Of a stretch of DNA of 64,000 nucleotides, positions 49,989 to 59,380 are shown in pieces. Below the pieces are notes generated by a model. It had not been told where the DNA came from. It ran no database searches and worked only from the letters and a program-made list of their open reading frames with translations. The stretch is from the NCBI RefSeq assembly GCF_005503365.1, contig NZ_SCML01000027.1, positions 21,050 through 85,049 on the forward strand, written 5' to 3'. The translations under genes were made by a program, and so were the position numbers. Origin of the DNA: Hydrogenophaga sp. 2FB (lineage in GTDB: Bacteria; Pseudomonadota; Gammaproteobacteria; Burkholderiales; Burkholderiaceae_C). How positions within the stretch are numbered: the first letter of the stretch is position 1; each line of letters opens with the position of its first letter.

Positions 49989-50987
49989 TCACCCCCAGAA
50001 GATCAGGGCGTCACGCCCTTCCACCAGCAGATCCACCTTGCGCCCCACGGGCAGCAGCACCTTGGTGGGCACGTGGCCAAACGGCAGGCCGGTGAACACC
50101 GGCGTTTTGGTGCGCGTGCGCAGCCAGTCGATCACCGTTTGCAGTTTGAAGCCGCGGTCGTAACCCGGCACCAGCTTGAAGCGGTTGAACGAACCCATGA
50201 GCACCGCCTTCTGCTTGCCGAGGATGCCGGCATTGAGCAACTGCGTGAGTTGCCGCTCGATGCGGTAGGGGTGCTCGTTGGCGTCTTCCAGAAACAGAAT
50301 GCCGCCTTCAATGGCCGGCAGGTGTGGCGTGCCGACCAGTGCGCAGATCACGTTCAGGTTGCCGCCCCAGAGGGTGGCGCCGTTCACCTTGAGGCGGTAG
50401 GGCTTGTCGGGGGTGCTTTTGCTCTGGAGTGCCTTGCCGTCCGACACCGGCAAGCGCCAGCCCGCGCCTTCGCCGTGGCCGACCAGCAGGTCGTCGAAGC
50501 AGGCTTCCATGATCTCGTCGGGCGCCTCTGCGCCGAAGTCTTCGCCCAGTGCCGGGCCGGCCCAGGTGGTGGCACCGGTCTTGGCCAGCAACGCCATCTG
50601 CAGGGCCGTGAAATCGCTCAGGCCCACGAACTGCGTGCCGCGCTCGATGGCCTTGGTGATGGCCTTGAATGGAAGCTCGCCCACGATGCGCGTGAGGCCA
50701 TAGCCACCGCGCGAGATCAGCGCCACGTCGGCGCCGCTGGCAGCGGCCCGGCCGATCGCGGCCAGGCGCGTGGCGTCGTCCCCGGCGAAACGCGTGTGGC
50801 TGCTCAGCGCCGTTTCGTCGATTTCCACTTCGTGGCCCAAGGCCTTGAGGCGCGCCACACCGCGGCGGAAGGCGGCCTTGTCGCGCACGGCGCTGGAGGG
50901 GGAATAGATGTAGATGTGGCGCGGGCCGTGGCTGTGACTGTGGTCGTGACCGCAGGTGGGGCTGCAAACGTGATCGTCGAGGCTCAT
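49989..50987 (-). CDS. ldcA: LD-carboxypeptidase (peptidase family S66)
   Basis: The 332-residue enzyme should remove the terminal D-Ala from tetrapeptide stems during murein recycling. The nucleophile Ser lies in VGLSDFTALQ (the family GYSDIT position), the Glu in ILFLEDANE and the His in GLPFGHVPTK. The family motif SRGGYGLTRI is also present. An unusual N-terminal His-rich stretch (CSPTCGHDHSHSHGPRH) precedes the fold and may bind metal. I chose the ATG at 50987; upstream sequence in frame is non-homologous. The TadA-dehalogenase gene ends 27 bp upstream on the same strand. Confidence 0.9.
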   Translation of the reverse strand: MSLDDHVCSPTCGHDHSHSHGPRHIYIYSPSSAVRDKAAFRRGVARLKALGHEVEIDETALSSHTRFAGDDATRLAAIGRAAASGADVALISRGGYGLTRIVGELPFKAITKAIERGTQFVGLSDFTALQMALLAKTGATTWAGPALGEDFGAEAPDEIMEACFDDLLVGHGEGAGWRLPVSDGKALQSKSTPDKPYRLKVNGATLWGGNLNVICALVGTPHLPAIEGGILFLEDANEHPYRIERQLTQLLNAGILGKQKAVLMGSFNRFKLVPGYDRGFKLQTVIDWLRTRTKTPVFTGLPFGHVPTKVLLPVGRKVDLLVEGRDALIFWG

Positions 50988-51013
50988 GGCTTGGAAGCAG
51001 GCAAAGGGTGGGA

Positions 51014-52399
51014 TTATCGCGGGGCGAAATGGCGCACGGCGGCCTGGGCAATGACCTCGCCATGTTCCTGCACGAAATGGCCAGCTTGCGGCAGCAGCAT
51101 CGGCGGCGGGCAACCGCGAATCGATGTGTGCAGCGCGCGCATGACGGGCTCACCCAGCACCGGGTCTTGTTGCCCGATCACCATCAGGCTCTGGCCTTGC
51201 CATTGGGTCGACCAGAAGTCGCGCGCGCGCCGGCTGATGGCCGCGCCGTCGTCATTTGCGTGCTCGGGCACCATGGGGGGAAAGGCGCGCAGCGCGGCGC
51301 GGTGGCCCCGATCGGGAAACGGTGCGTTGTAGGCCGCGCATTCTTCCGCCGACATGTGCGGGTTGCCGCGCGCGAACAAGCGCGCCACGTCGAACTCCGG
51401 GTTCTGTTCGCACATCTTGCGCCAGGCCAGGAAGCCGGGCGACAGCGGAGCCTCACCCGTGACCAGGGTGGTGTTCATCACGAGCAGGCCGGCGTAGCGC
51501 TGCGGGGCTTCCATGGGCAGGGTGAGGCCGAGCAGGCCGCCCCAGTCCTGCACCACCAGCACCACGTGGCGCAGGTCGAGGCGCTCGATGAATTCGAGCA
51601 GCACCTGCCGGTGCCAGTTGAACGCGTGTGCGCTGTCCTTCTTGGGTTTGTCGCTGCGGCCAAAACCGATGAGGTCGGGCGCGACCACGCGCGCGCCACT
51701 GGCGAGCAGCGTCGGGATCATCTTGCGGTACAGGTAGCTCCACGCCGGGTTGCCGTGCAGACAGAGCCAGGTCAATGGCGCGCCCGTCTTCGGCCCTTCG
51801 TCCAGGTAGTGCATGCGCAGACCCGCCAGCGCCGGCAAGTCGCTCACATGGTTGGGCACCCAGGGGTAATCCGGCAGCGCGTTGAAGCGCTCGTCGGGCG
51901 TGCGCAGGGCGTCGTCGCGCAAGGGATGAGGGTTCACGCGGCGCTCCTTGAAAAAACCGCGCAGCAGTTGCGCGCCCTCCTCGGCCAGCACACCGCCCTG
52001 CACCACGGTCTGGTGGTTGATCTGCGGATGCCCGAACAGGTTGAGGACCGAGCCTGCGGCGCCGGTCTTGGGATCGGCCGCGCCGAACACCACGCGCGCC
52101 AGACGGGCATGCAGCATCGCGCCGCTGCACATGGCGCAGGGTTCCAGGGTCACGTAGAGAGAACAGCCATCGAGCCGGTAGTTGCGCAGGGCCTGCGCGG
52201 CGGCGCGCAAGGCGACGATTTCGGCGTGAGCGGTGGGGTCGAGCCCGTCGATGGGTGCGTTGCGCCCGGTGGCGATCACCTGGCCGTCCTTCACCACCAC
52301 GGCACCCACCGGCACCTCGCCATCCTCTCCTGCGGCACGGGCTTCGGCCAGTGCCAGGCGCATCCAATGGGCGTCGTCTGGGGCGGGCGTATCGGGCAT
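51014..52399 (-). CDS. tadA: Fusion of tRNA adenosine deaminase TadA and haloalkane dehalogenase-like hydrolase
   Basis: The 461-residue protein joins two enzymes. Residues about 8-160 are TadA, which converts A34 of tRNA-Arg(ACG) to inosine: HAEIVAL holds the zinc His and catalytic Glu, and PCAMC the two zinc Cys. Residues about 175-461 are an alpha/beta hydrolase close to haloalkane dehalogenases: CLHGNPAWSYLYRKMIP, the nucleophile Asp in VQDWGG, DPVLG and the catalytic His in QAGHFVQEHG. The reading frame is continuous with no stop or frameshift. I chose the ATG at 52399, just before the TadA fold. Confidence 0.92.
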   Translation of the reverse strand: MPDTPAPDDAHWMRLALAEARAAGEDGEVPVGAVVVKDGQVIATGRNAPIDGLDPTAHAEIVALRAAAQALRNYRLDGCSLYVTLEPCAMCSGAMLHARLARVVFGAADPKTGAAGSVLNLFGHPQINHQTVVQGGVLAEEGAQLLRGFFKERRVNPHPLRDDALRTPDERFNALPDYPWVPNHVSDLPALAGLRMHYLDEGPKTGAPLTWLCLHGNPAWSYLYRKMIPTLLASGARVVAPDLIGFGRSDKPKKDSAHAFNWHRQVLLEFIERLDLRHVVLVVQDWGGLLGLTLPMEAPQRYAGLLVMNTTLVTGEAPLSPGFLAWRKMCEQNPEFDVARLFARGNPHMSAEECAAYNAPFPDRGHRAALRAFPPMVPEHANDDGAAISRRARDFWSTQWQGQSLMVIGQQDPVLGEPVMRALHTSIRGCPPPMLLPQAGHFVQEHGEVIAQAAVRHFAPR

Positions 52400-52522
52400 G
52401 CGGCGAGTGTAGGTCAGCGTCCACGTCCCACCTTGTAAAATACCGTCGGGTGTTCGCGCCGCATGTTGCGGCGAAACAGGTTCATGCGCTGGTCGGGCCG
52501 CCGCGCAGGATTGCCACGACCT

Positions 52523-53878
52523 ATGAACCAACAAGCTTCTCGGCAGACCCTGCCTCGCGCCCAGATCCTGGCCGAGCGCGCCTTCTCAACCCTCGAGCGC
52601 TTCCTGCACATCGAAGCCGTCAGCGGCATCGTGCTGCTGCTGGCCGCGGCCATTGCGCTGGTGTGGGCCAACTCGCCCGCGGCAGCCAGCTACCACGCGC
52701 TGTGGCACGCACCTCTGTCGATCGGCCTGGGCAGCCATGTGGTGTCCCAGTCGCTGCACTTCTGGATCAACGACGCGCTGATGGCGGTGTTCTTCCTGGT
52801 GGTCGGCATGGAAATCCGGCGCGAGATCCACGAAGGCGCGCTGGCCAGTTTCCGGCTCGCGGCCTTGCCGCTGGCCGCTGCCCTGGGCGGCGTCCTGGTG
52901 CCCGCGCTGATCTATGTGGCGTTCAACAGCGACCCCACCCAGCTGCGCGGCTGGGCGGTGCCCACGGCCACCGACATCGCCTTTGCCGTCGGCGTGCTGG
53001 CGCTGCTGGGCCGCTCGATTCCAGGCAACCTGCGCGTGTTGTTGCTGGCGCTGGCGATCATCGACGACATCGTGGCCGTGCTGATCATTGCGCTCTTCTA
53101 CTCGGGCGGGCTGGACTTCAGCGGCCTGCTGGTGGCCGGCATGGGCATGCTGATGGTGCTGGGCCTGCAACAGATCGGCGTGGGCTCGGCTTGGGCCTAC
53201 ATCGTGCCGGGCGCGGTCTTGTGGGTGGGTCTGCTGCAGACCGGCGTGCACCCCACGCTCGCCGGCGTCGTGCTGGGTCTGATGACACCCGTGCTGCCAG
53301 GGCGCATGCGCGAGCGGCCGCTGGACATGGCCACCCGCGCGGTCCATGACCTGAACACACGCACCGACCTCACGCCGCACGAACTCGCGGGGCCATTGAA
53401 AGAATTGCGGCAGGCGCAGCGCGAGGTGCTGCCACCCGTGACCCGCGTGCAGATGGCGCTGCACCCCTGGGTCGCGTATGGCGTGATGCCGCTGTTCGCC
53501 CTGGCCAACGCGGGCGTCACGCTCGACGGCGTGGACCTCAGCCAGAACGGTGCGCAGGCGGTGACGGTGGGGGTGCTGCTGGCGCTGGTGCTGGGCAAGC
53601 CGCTGGGTGTGCTCGTGGCGAGCTGGCTGGCCGTGCGCCTGGGCTGGTGCCGCCTGCCCGAGGGCGTGACCTGGTCCGGCGTGTGCCTGGTCGGCCTGCT
53701 GGCGGGCATCGGCTTCACGATGTCGATCTTCATCGCGACGCTGGCCTTCGACAACGCCAACCTGCTCAACGCCGCCAAGCTGGGTGTGCTGCTGGCGTCG
53801 CTGATGGCGGCCGTGCTCGGTCTGACCTGGGGGTTCTTGCTGGCACGGCGCGAGCGCCGGCTCGCACCTCTGGCATGA
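52523..53878 (+). CDS. nhaA: Na+/H+ antiporter NhaA
   Basis: The 451-residue inner membrane antiporter has about eleven or twelve helices. It carries the ion-binding Asp pair in [18 protein letters not shown], the [17 protein letters not shown] segment and the C-terminal [16 protein letters not shown] helix of NhaA. It exchanges protons for sodium in pH and salt homeostasis. I chose the ATG at 52523; the frame extends upstream but the family begins here (about residue 25 aligns with helix I). Divergent promoters are likely between it and tadA. Confidence 0.94.
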   Translation: MNQQASRQTLPRAQILAERAFSTLERFLHIEAVSGIVLLLAAAIALVWANSPAAASYHALWHAPLSIGLGSHVVSQSLHFWINDALMAVFFLVVGMEIRREIHEGALASFRLAALPLAAALGGVLVPALIYVAFNSDPTQLRGWAVPTATDIAFAVGVLALLGRSIPGNLRVLLLALAIIDDIVAVLIIALFYSGGLDFSGLLVAGMGMLMVLGLQQIGVGSAWAYIVPGAVLWVGLLQTGVHPTLAGVVLGLMTPVLPGRMRERPLDMATRAVHDLNTRTDLTPHELAGPLKELRQAQREVLPPVTRVQMALHPWVAYGVMPLFALANAGVTLDGVDLSQNGAQAVTVGVLLALVLGKPLGVLVASWLAVRLGWCRLPEGVTWSGVCLVGLLAGIGFTMSIFIATLAFDNANLLNAAKLGVLLASLMAAVLGLTWGFLLARRERRLAPLA

Positions 53879-53903
53879 TCGCGGGCTATCCTCGTTTTCC
53901 CTG

Positions 53904-55049
53904 ATGCCACAAGCCCCCCAAAGACGTTGGGAGCTGGATGCCCTGCGCGGCCTCATGCTCGTCCTGATGACGCTGACCCATATGCCGACGATGTATTCGT
54001 TGCCATCGGGCCAGCCGTTCGGCTTTGTCTCGGCGGCCGAGGGCTTTGTGTTTCTTTCGGCCTTCATGGCCGGCCGCGTCTATGGCAAGCGCGCACGGCG
54101 CGACGGCCTGCAAGCCATGCAGGCGGCTTTTCACGAGCGCGCGCTCAAGCTCTACCTCTGCCAGCTGGCCTTGCTGCTGCTGGCGTTCACGCTCATTGCG
54201 TGGCTCGGCGTCCACAACCGCCAGGGTGGCGTGACGGGCTTGCTGGAGTTTCTGTTCATCGACCCCAAGGCCGCGGTCGTGGGCGCCGCCCTGCTGGTCT
54301 ACAACCCGCCGCTGCTGGACATCCTGCCGATGTACATCGTGCTGATGCTGGCCAGCCCCTGGTTGCTGCGCCGCGGCCTGCGACACGGCTGGAGCGGCAT
54401 GCTCATGGTCAGCGGCCTGGTCTGGCTGGGCGAACAATGGGGCCTGGGCCAGGCCTTGTACGGCGCGGCGGTGGAGCTGACGGGCCTGTCCATTCCCTAC
54501 AAGGACACCGGCGCCTTCCACTGGACGGCCTGGCAGGCCCTGTGGATCGCCGGCCTGTGGCTCGGCGCACGCACCGAACCGCTGCCGCGCATGCCGTTGT
54601 GGCTGCTGGTGCCGGCCGCGTCGTACGCGCTGGGCATGCTGGCGTGGCGGCACATCGCCGGCCAGGCGCCCCTGCCCTGGTTGCCGGCCGTCGACATGCT
54701 GCTCAACAAATGGTCGCTCGGGCCGATGCGCGTGTTGAACTTCGCCAGCGTGTTCATCGTGCTGGTATCGGCCGGCCCCTGGCTGGTTCGGGTGCTGCCA
54801 CGCGTGCAGCCGCTGGAGCTGCTGGGGCGGCACTCGCTCTCGGTGTTCTGCGCCCACATCGTGATCGCGCTGTTCACCCTTGCCTTCTTCGGATCGACCC
54901 AGGTGGTCCGACCCTGGAGCACCGACGTCACCTTGCTGCTCGCCGCGTTCGCGGGCCTGTTCGCCGTGGCGCTGCTGGGTGAAGAGCGCGATCGCAAGGG
55001 TTGGCAGGGCATGTTGCCGTTCTTGAGCGCGCGCTCGACAACCCACTAG
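53904..55049 (+). CDS. OpgC-like integral membrane acyltransferase (copy 1)
   Basis: The 381-residue inner membrane protein has about ten helices. It begins with RRWELDALRGLMLVLMTLTHMPT, the N-terminal signature of the OpgC_C/acyltransferase family, followed by EGFVFLSAFMAGRVYGK and LYLCQLALLLLAF. OpgC adds succinyl groups to periplasmic glucans; related proteins transfer other acyl groups to glycans. It starts 25 bp after nhaA. The next gene is a paralogue in the same orientation, 41 bp downstream. Confidence 0.88.
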   Translation: MPQAPQRRWELDALRGLMLVLMTLTHMPTMYSLPSGQPFGFVSAAEGFVFLSAFMAGRVYGKRARRDGLQAMQAAFHERALKLYLCQLALLLLAFTLIAWLGVHNRQGGVTGLLEFLFIDPKAAVVGAALLVYNPPLLDILPMYIVLMLASPWLLRRGLRHGWSGMLMVSGLVWLGEQWGLGQALYGAAVELTGLSIPYKDTGAFHWTAWQALWIAGLWLGARTEPLPRMPLWLLVPAASYALGMLAWRHIAGQAPLPWLPAVDMLLNKWSLGPMRVLNFASVFIVLVSAGPWLVRVLPRVQPLELLGRHSLSVFCAHIVIALFTLAFFGSTQVVRPWSTDVTLLLAAFAGLFAVALLGEERDRKGWQGMLPFLSARSTTH

Positions 55050-55090
55050 GCCAGCGGGAACTTTCGGGGCCTCTCACGCCCCCACACAAG

Positions 55091-56257
55091 ATGAGCCAGG
55101 CCGAACGCCAGTGGGAACTCGATGCCCTGCGCGGTCTGATGCTCGTGCTGATGACGCTCACACACCTGCCCACGCGCCTGGCCGACCCACTGGGCCAGCC
55201 ACTGGGCTATGTGTCGGCGGCCGAGGGTTTCGTGCTGCTGTCGGCCTACATGGCGGGCCGGGTGTACTCGGCCGCGGCGGACGACAAGGGCCCGGAGGCG
55301 ATGAAAAGGGCCTTCTTCAACCGCGCCCTCAAACTCTACGCCTGCCAGCTCGCGCTGGTGCTCTTCGCGTTCACCGTCATCGCCGGCATCGGCGTGGCGC
55401 TGCGCGAGGGGGCTGTGACCGATCTGCTGTCCTTCTTTCTGGAACGGCCCGTGGTGGCCACGCTGAGCGCGGGCCTGCTGCTGTACAGCCCGGCGCTGCT
55501 CGACATCCTGCCGATCTACATCGTGTTCATGCTGCTCAGCCCGCTGGTGCTGCTGCACGGCATGGCGCATGGCTGGCGCACGGTGATGGCGTTCAGCCTG
55601 CTGTTGTGGGTGGGCGCGCAGTTCGGCCTGGGGCCGGCGTTCTACGGTTGGGCCACGGGCTGGTTTGACCTGCCGGTGCGCTACCAGGACATGGGCGCCT
55701 TCGAAATCTTTGCCTGGCAGTTCCTGTGGGTTCTCGGGTTGTGGCTGGGCACCCAGCACAGCCAGCCCGATCACCCGCCCACACGCTTCCCGCGCTGGAT
55801 GGTGCTGCTGGCCATTGCACTCGCACTGGTGGGTTTCGTGTGGCGCCACGCGGTCGGCCAAACTCCGATGCCCGACGGATCGCCGGTCAACCTCATGTTC
55901 GACAAGTGGCACCTCGGCCCTTTGCGCCTGATCAACCTGCTCGCGCTGATGGTGCTGGTGATGCATTTCGCGCCCTGGCTCCAGCAGCACCTGCCGCGCT
56001 GGCGCGTGCTGGAAACCCTGGGCCGAGCGGCCTTGCCGGTGTTTTGCGCGCACCTGGTGGTGGCCCTGCTGGCACTCGCGGTGTTCGGGCCTGTCAAACC
56101 CGGACGACCGTGGTCGGTGGACGGACTGGTGCTGTTCGTCGGCTTCTACACGCTGTGGGTGACGGCGCGCGCGTCGTTGGCGTACGACCACAGGCTTGCC
56201 GAGCACCGCACCCGGCGGCGCAAACGCGCGCTCAGCTCTTCAGGTGTTGGGCAATGA
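55091..56257 (+). CDS. OpgC-like integral membrane acyltransferase (copy 2)
   Basis: The 388-residue paralogue of the preceding gene shares the same start signature (RQWELDALRGLMLVLMTLTHLPT), EGFVLLSAYMAGRVY, a similar helix pattern and similar spacing throughout, so the pair arose by tandem duplication. Both may modify the same glycan with different donors, or one may act on a different polymer. I chose the ATG at 55091, where homology begins. The 3' end overlaps the convergent SGNH hydrolase gene by 26 bp. Confidence 0.88.
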   Translation: MSQAERQWELDALRGLMLVLMTLTHLPTRLADPLGQPLGYVSAAEGFVLLSAYMAGRVYSAAADDKGPEAMKRAFFNRALKLYACQLALVLFAFTVIAGIGVALREGAVTDLLSFFLERPVVATLSAGLLLYSPALLDILPIYIVFMLLSPLVLLHGMAHGWRTVMAFSLLLWVGAQFGLGPAFYGWATGWFDLPVRYQDMGAFEIFAWQFLWVLGLWLGTQHSQPDHPPTRFPRWMVLLAIALALVGFVWRHAVGQTPMPDGSPVNLMFDKWHLGPLRLINLLALMVLVMHFAPWLQQHLPRWRVLETLGRAALPVFCAHLVVALLALAVFGPVKPGRPWSVDGLVLFVGFYTLWVTARASLAYDHRLAEHRTRRRKRALSSSGVGQ

Positions 56258-57008
56258 CGCGTTGCCAGATGGTGTAGCCGTCCGCGTTGAGGTGCAGGCG
56301 ATCGCCCAGGAACAGTTCGGGGCGGGCCTGGCCGTCGGCACCCAGCATGGGCGAGAACACGTCGATGAAATCGAGCTGGGGTTCGATCTGGCTGTAGGCC
56401 TTGATCATCGCGTTGGTCTCGCGCACGGCGGCGAGCATGCCCGCGCGCGACGGGCTGGGCTTGATGGAAACGAAAGCGATGCGGGCCTGGGGCAGCTCGG
56501 CCTTGACCGATTGCACGAAGTCGGCGAACCGCTGCGTCACGGCCCACGGCGACACGCCCTCGGCCAGATCGTTTTCACCGGCGTACACCACCACCAGGCG
56601 CGGCTTGTACGGCAGCACCAGCCGGTGGACCAGCTTCACGCAATCGATCAGCTGGGAGCCGCCAAATCCGCGCTTGATCACCACCGGATGGTCGGCGAAG
56701 CTGGTTTCGAGGTCGTTCCACATGCGGATCGACGAACTGCCCACGAACACGACCCCACCGGGCTGGGGCGCCTGGCGCAGGTCGGCGGCGGCGAAAGCCT
56801 CCATGCTGGCCGTCCAGCGGGGGTCGATGGCCGCCAGTTGCAGCGTTGCCGGCGGTGCGGCGGCGGGGACGGGGACGCTGACCGGCTTCGGTGGCTCGGC
56901 GAATGCGCCTTGGGCGATGCCAGCCCCCAGCACGCAGGCCAGGATGAGGTTCCGGATGAAGAACGCAGGGCGCGACGGACGGGGAAAGGTGTGGGGCAAG
57001 GCGGACAT
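56232..57008 (-). CDS. Exported SGNH/GDSL-family hydrolase
   Basis: The 258-residue enzyme has a signal peptide (about 1-37, ending GAFA). Its SGNH blocks are the nucleophile Ser in VFVGSSSIRMW, Gly in KRGFGGSQL, Asn in VYAGENDL and the His in DRLHLNADGY. Family members deacylate carbohydrates and lipids. Lying against two OpgC-type acyltransferases, it could remove an acyl group from the same glycan, giving a paired modification system; this is inference from context. Confidence 0.9.
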   Translation of the reverse strand: MSALPHTFPRPSRPAFFIRNLILACVLGAGIAQGAFAEPPKPVSVPVPAAAPPATLQLAAIDPRWTASMEAFAAADLRQAPQPGGVVFVGSSSIRMWNDLETSFADHPVVIKRGFGGSQLIDCVKLVHRLVLPYKPRLVVVYAGENDLAEGVSPWAVTQRFADFVQSVKAELPQARIAFVSIKPSPSRAGMLAAVRETNAMIKAYSQIEPQLDFIDVFSPMLGADGQARPELFLGDRLHLNADGYTIWQRVIAQHLKS

Positions 57009-57106
57009 CGGAGGTTGAGGCGCTGAATGGACCCGCCACAGGCCCGGAAAGTTCAGACGTCAGCAGTGTAAATAAGCGTATTTTTCCCGTCTATCAGGGG
57101 TTGGCC

Positions 57107-57733
57107 TCAGGCAACACCGCCGGCCAGCCCAAGCCGGCGCATCCAGCCCGCCAGGGCGCGTTCGTCGGGGTTGCCGACATCGTAGGCGGCCAGCAGGGCG
57201 GCATGCGACTCGGGCCGGTGCTGGTTGATCTTCACCTTGCATTGCAGTTCGGTGACACGCAGCTCGAACGCCACGATGCCCTGCGCCATCTTGCGCTGGT
57301 AGTCCTCGTCCAGGCCGCGCCATTGGTCCGCATAGGCCGGGTCGTGGTCGTGGATCAGGTGCTTGAGCAGGCGGTCCTTGTCGTCGAAGTGGTCCAGCAG
57401 CCGTGCCTGCACCGTGGCGTGCACCGCGAGGTAGTTCCAGGTCGGCACGCGCACCAGGTCCGGGTAGACGCGCGGCGTCATGTAGGCGTGCGGGCCGAGA
57501 AAGCTCACCACGGCCTTGGGGCGGGCCTGCAGGTAGCGCCCGTGCGGGTTGGGCTTGGCGCAATGGCCCAGCAGCGTCAGACCGCCCTCTTCCTCCAGCA
57601 GGTGCAGCGGCAAAGGCGTGACGAAAGGCAGGCCGTCGTCGTCGACCGAGATCAGGCTGGCGAAGGGGTGGGCGCGCATCAGCTCCAGGGCGATCGCGGG
57701 GTCCTTGGCGGCGAATTGGGGTGGCAGGTACAT
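57107..57733 (-). CDS. paiB: PaiB-family FMN-binding negative transcriptional regulator
   Basis: The 208-residue protein matches the PaiB family: MYLPPQFAAKDPA at the start, a split-barrel flavin fold (VVSFLGPHAYMTPRVYP, VPTWNYLAVHATVQ) and the C-terminal region MAQGIVAFELRVTELQCKVKINQHRPESH. The family was named for a repressor of degradative enzymes in Bacillus; its flavin-binding role is established. I chose the ATG at 57733, where the family start MYLPP lies, over an ATG at 57745. The USP gene ends 31 bp upstream on the same strand. Confidence 0.9.
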   Translation of the reverse strand: MYLPPQFAAKDPAIALELMRAHPFASLISVDDDGLPFVTPLPLHLLEEEGGLTLLGHCAKPNPHGRYLQARPKAVVSFLGPHAYMTPRVYPDLVRVPTWNYLAVHATVQARLLDHFDDKDRLLKHLIHDHDPAYADQWRGLDEDYQRKMAQGIVAFELRVTELQCKVKINQHRPESHAALLAAYDVGNPDERALAGWMRRLGLAGGVA

Positions 57734-57763
57734 GGCTGCCATCATGCATGATGGCCCTGGTGT

Positions 57764-58657
57764 TCAGGCGCCGTTGGGGACCACCAGCACGTCGTTCTCG
57801 GCGATTTCGAGCATGCGTTGCGCCACGCTGCCCAGCAACAGGCCGAGCACACCGCCGCGCTGCTTCGTGCCCAGCACGACCAGATCGTCCGGGTGCTCCT
57901 GTCCGTGGGCGTTGAGCAGCATGCCGGGGTCGCCGTGCTCCAGCCAGGTCCGTAGCCGTGCGTGCGTGCTCTCGGGGAGCTCGCAAGACCGAATGAAGTC
58001 TTCGGCGTCGCGTTCGGCTTGCGCGAGGCCATCGGCGCGCACCTTGGCCTGGTCCACCCCACCGATGGCCGGGTAGGGGTTGTCGAAGGCATGGAACAGC
58101 GTGAGTTCGGCGTCGGGGAACAGGTCGTTGGCCACGCGCCGCAGCGTGTGTCGCGAGGCCGGCGAGAAATCGCTGGCCACGATCACGTGGCGGTACGGTG
58201 CACGCGCGCGGTTGCGCACCACCAGCAGGGGCACGGGCGAGCGGCGCACGAGGGCGTCGACGGTCGAGCCCAGCACCACGCGGCTCAAGGCCTCGTTGCG
58301 CGCGACGCCGGTGACGATGAGCCCGCAGCCCTCGGCCGTGGCCACGGTGAGCACCGTGTCGGTCACCGGGCCCTGCTCCACCATGGGCATGAGTTGCAAG
58401 TCGTCTTCGCCCACCAGGTCCGCGCGCAAGCGGCGTTCGGCGCGCACCTTGCGCATGCGGTCGCCACCGATCTGCCCGGTCGCACGCGCCAGCACCGAGC
58501 TGGCCGCTTCGACGGGCTCGTTCTCCACCACGGTGAGCGCGATCAGGCGGGCTTGCCATTGGCGGGCGGTCAGCACGGCGCGATCGAGCGCGCGGTCGCT
58601 GCGGCTGCCGAGGTCGGTGGCCAGCAGGATGTGGCGAGGGACGGCGGGCAGGTTCAA
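57764..58657 (-). CDS. Universal stress protein with two UspA domains
   Basis: The 297-residue protein has two tandem UspA folds. The first starts RHILLATDLGSRSDRALDRAV and ends VLGSTVDALVRRSPVPLLVV, a G-x2-G-x9-G(S/T)-like nucleotide-binding loop. The second ends VLGTKQRGGVLGLLLGSVAQRMLEIAENDVLVV. I chose TTG at 58657, seven bases after an AAAGGAG site; an in-frame ATG at 58678 has no ribosome binding site. UspA tandems act in stress survival and bind ATP in some members. Confidence 0.85.
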   Translation of the reverse strand: MNLPAVPRHILLATDLGSRSDRALDRAVLTARQWQARLIALTVVENEPVEAASSVLARATGQIGGDRMRKVRAERRLRADLVGEDDLQLMPMVEQGPVTDTVLTVATAEGCGLIVTGVARNEALSRVVLGSTVDALVRRSPVPLLVVRNRARAPYRHVIVASDFSPASRHTLRRVANDLFPDAELTLFHAFDNPYPAIGGVDQAKVRADGLAQAERDAEDFIRSCELPESTHARLRTWLEHGDPGMLLNAHGQEHPDDLVVLGTKQRGGVLGLLLGSVAQRMLEIAENDVLVVPNGA

Positions 58658-58809
58658 ATCAAAGCTCCTTTCGGGCATGCAAGGGCTGATGCAATACAGG
58701 CGCTCACCATAACCGCTCTGCAAGCATGGGGCTGCGGCGGCCTTTGAGCTGGATCAACTATCCACAGGGGCTGCCCACCGCGCAAGCAAGCTGCGATGAT
58801 GGGCACATC

Positions 58810-59376
58810 ATGAACGCGCTGTTCAACCACCCCGCCATCCAGAGCCTGGTGCTGCCCCCGCTGATGGCGTGGCTCGCGGTCTGGCTGCTCGCCCGCATGG
58901 CGGGCCCGCGCTGGGCGCCACTGGGAGCGGCCCTGGGCTTGCTGGCGGCGCTGGCGCTGTTGCCCGGGTTCGACTGGCCCGCCCTGTCGCGCGTGCAGAA
59001 GCTGCCCTGGATCGTGCTCCTGGCCACCCTGATGGCCGGGGCCTGGCTGTGGTTCGCGCCCGGGCAGAACACCCACCGCCTGCGTGGCGTGGTGCTGTCC
59101 GCCGCCTTGACGGTGGCCGCGCTGGGCCTGGCCGCCGTGGGCGGTCTCGGCGGCTCCTTGCTGCTCGCGCAACTGGCACTGATGGTGGCGGCGACCACGG
59201 CGGTGCTGGGCTTGTGGGTGTGGTGGCGGCCCGCGTCGGGCTTGCGGGTGCCGCTCGCGGCGCTCCTGCCGGCCTTCGTTGCCGCGCTGCTCATTGCCCT
59301 GTCCTTGTTCAGCGCGCAGCCGCCCCAGGGCTCTGCGGGCGAAGACGATCTGTACTACACCCCGCAGTGGAGGTAA
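58810..59376 (+). CDS. Hypothetical membrane protein
   Basis: The 188-residue product has about five or six hydrophobic helices (from residue 15 to 170) and a short C-terminal periplasmic or cytoplasmic tail with EDDLYYTPQWR. No known motif is seen. I chose the ATG at 58810. The RibD-C gene starts 4 bp after its stop, so the two are likely to be cotranscribed and the protein may belong to the cluster that follows. Confidence 0.68.
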   Translation: MNALFNHPAIQSLVLPPLMAWLAVWLLARMAGPRWAPLGAALGLLAALALLPGFDWPALSRVQKLPWIVLLATLMAGAWLWFAPGQNTHRLRGVVLSAALTVAALGLAAVGGLGGSLLLAQLALMVAATTAVLGLWVWWRPASGLRVPLAALLPAFVAALLIALSLFSAQPPQGSAGEDDLYYTPQWR

Positions 59377-59380
59377 CGCC

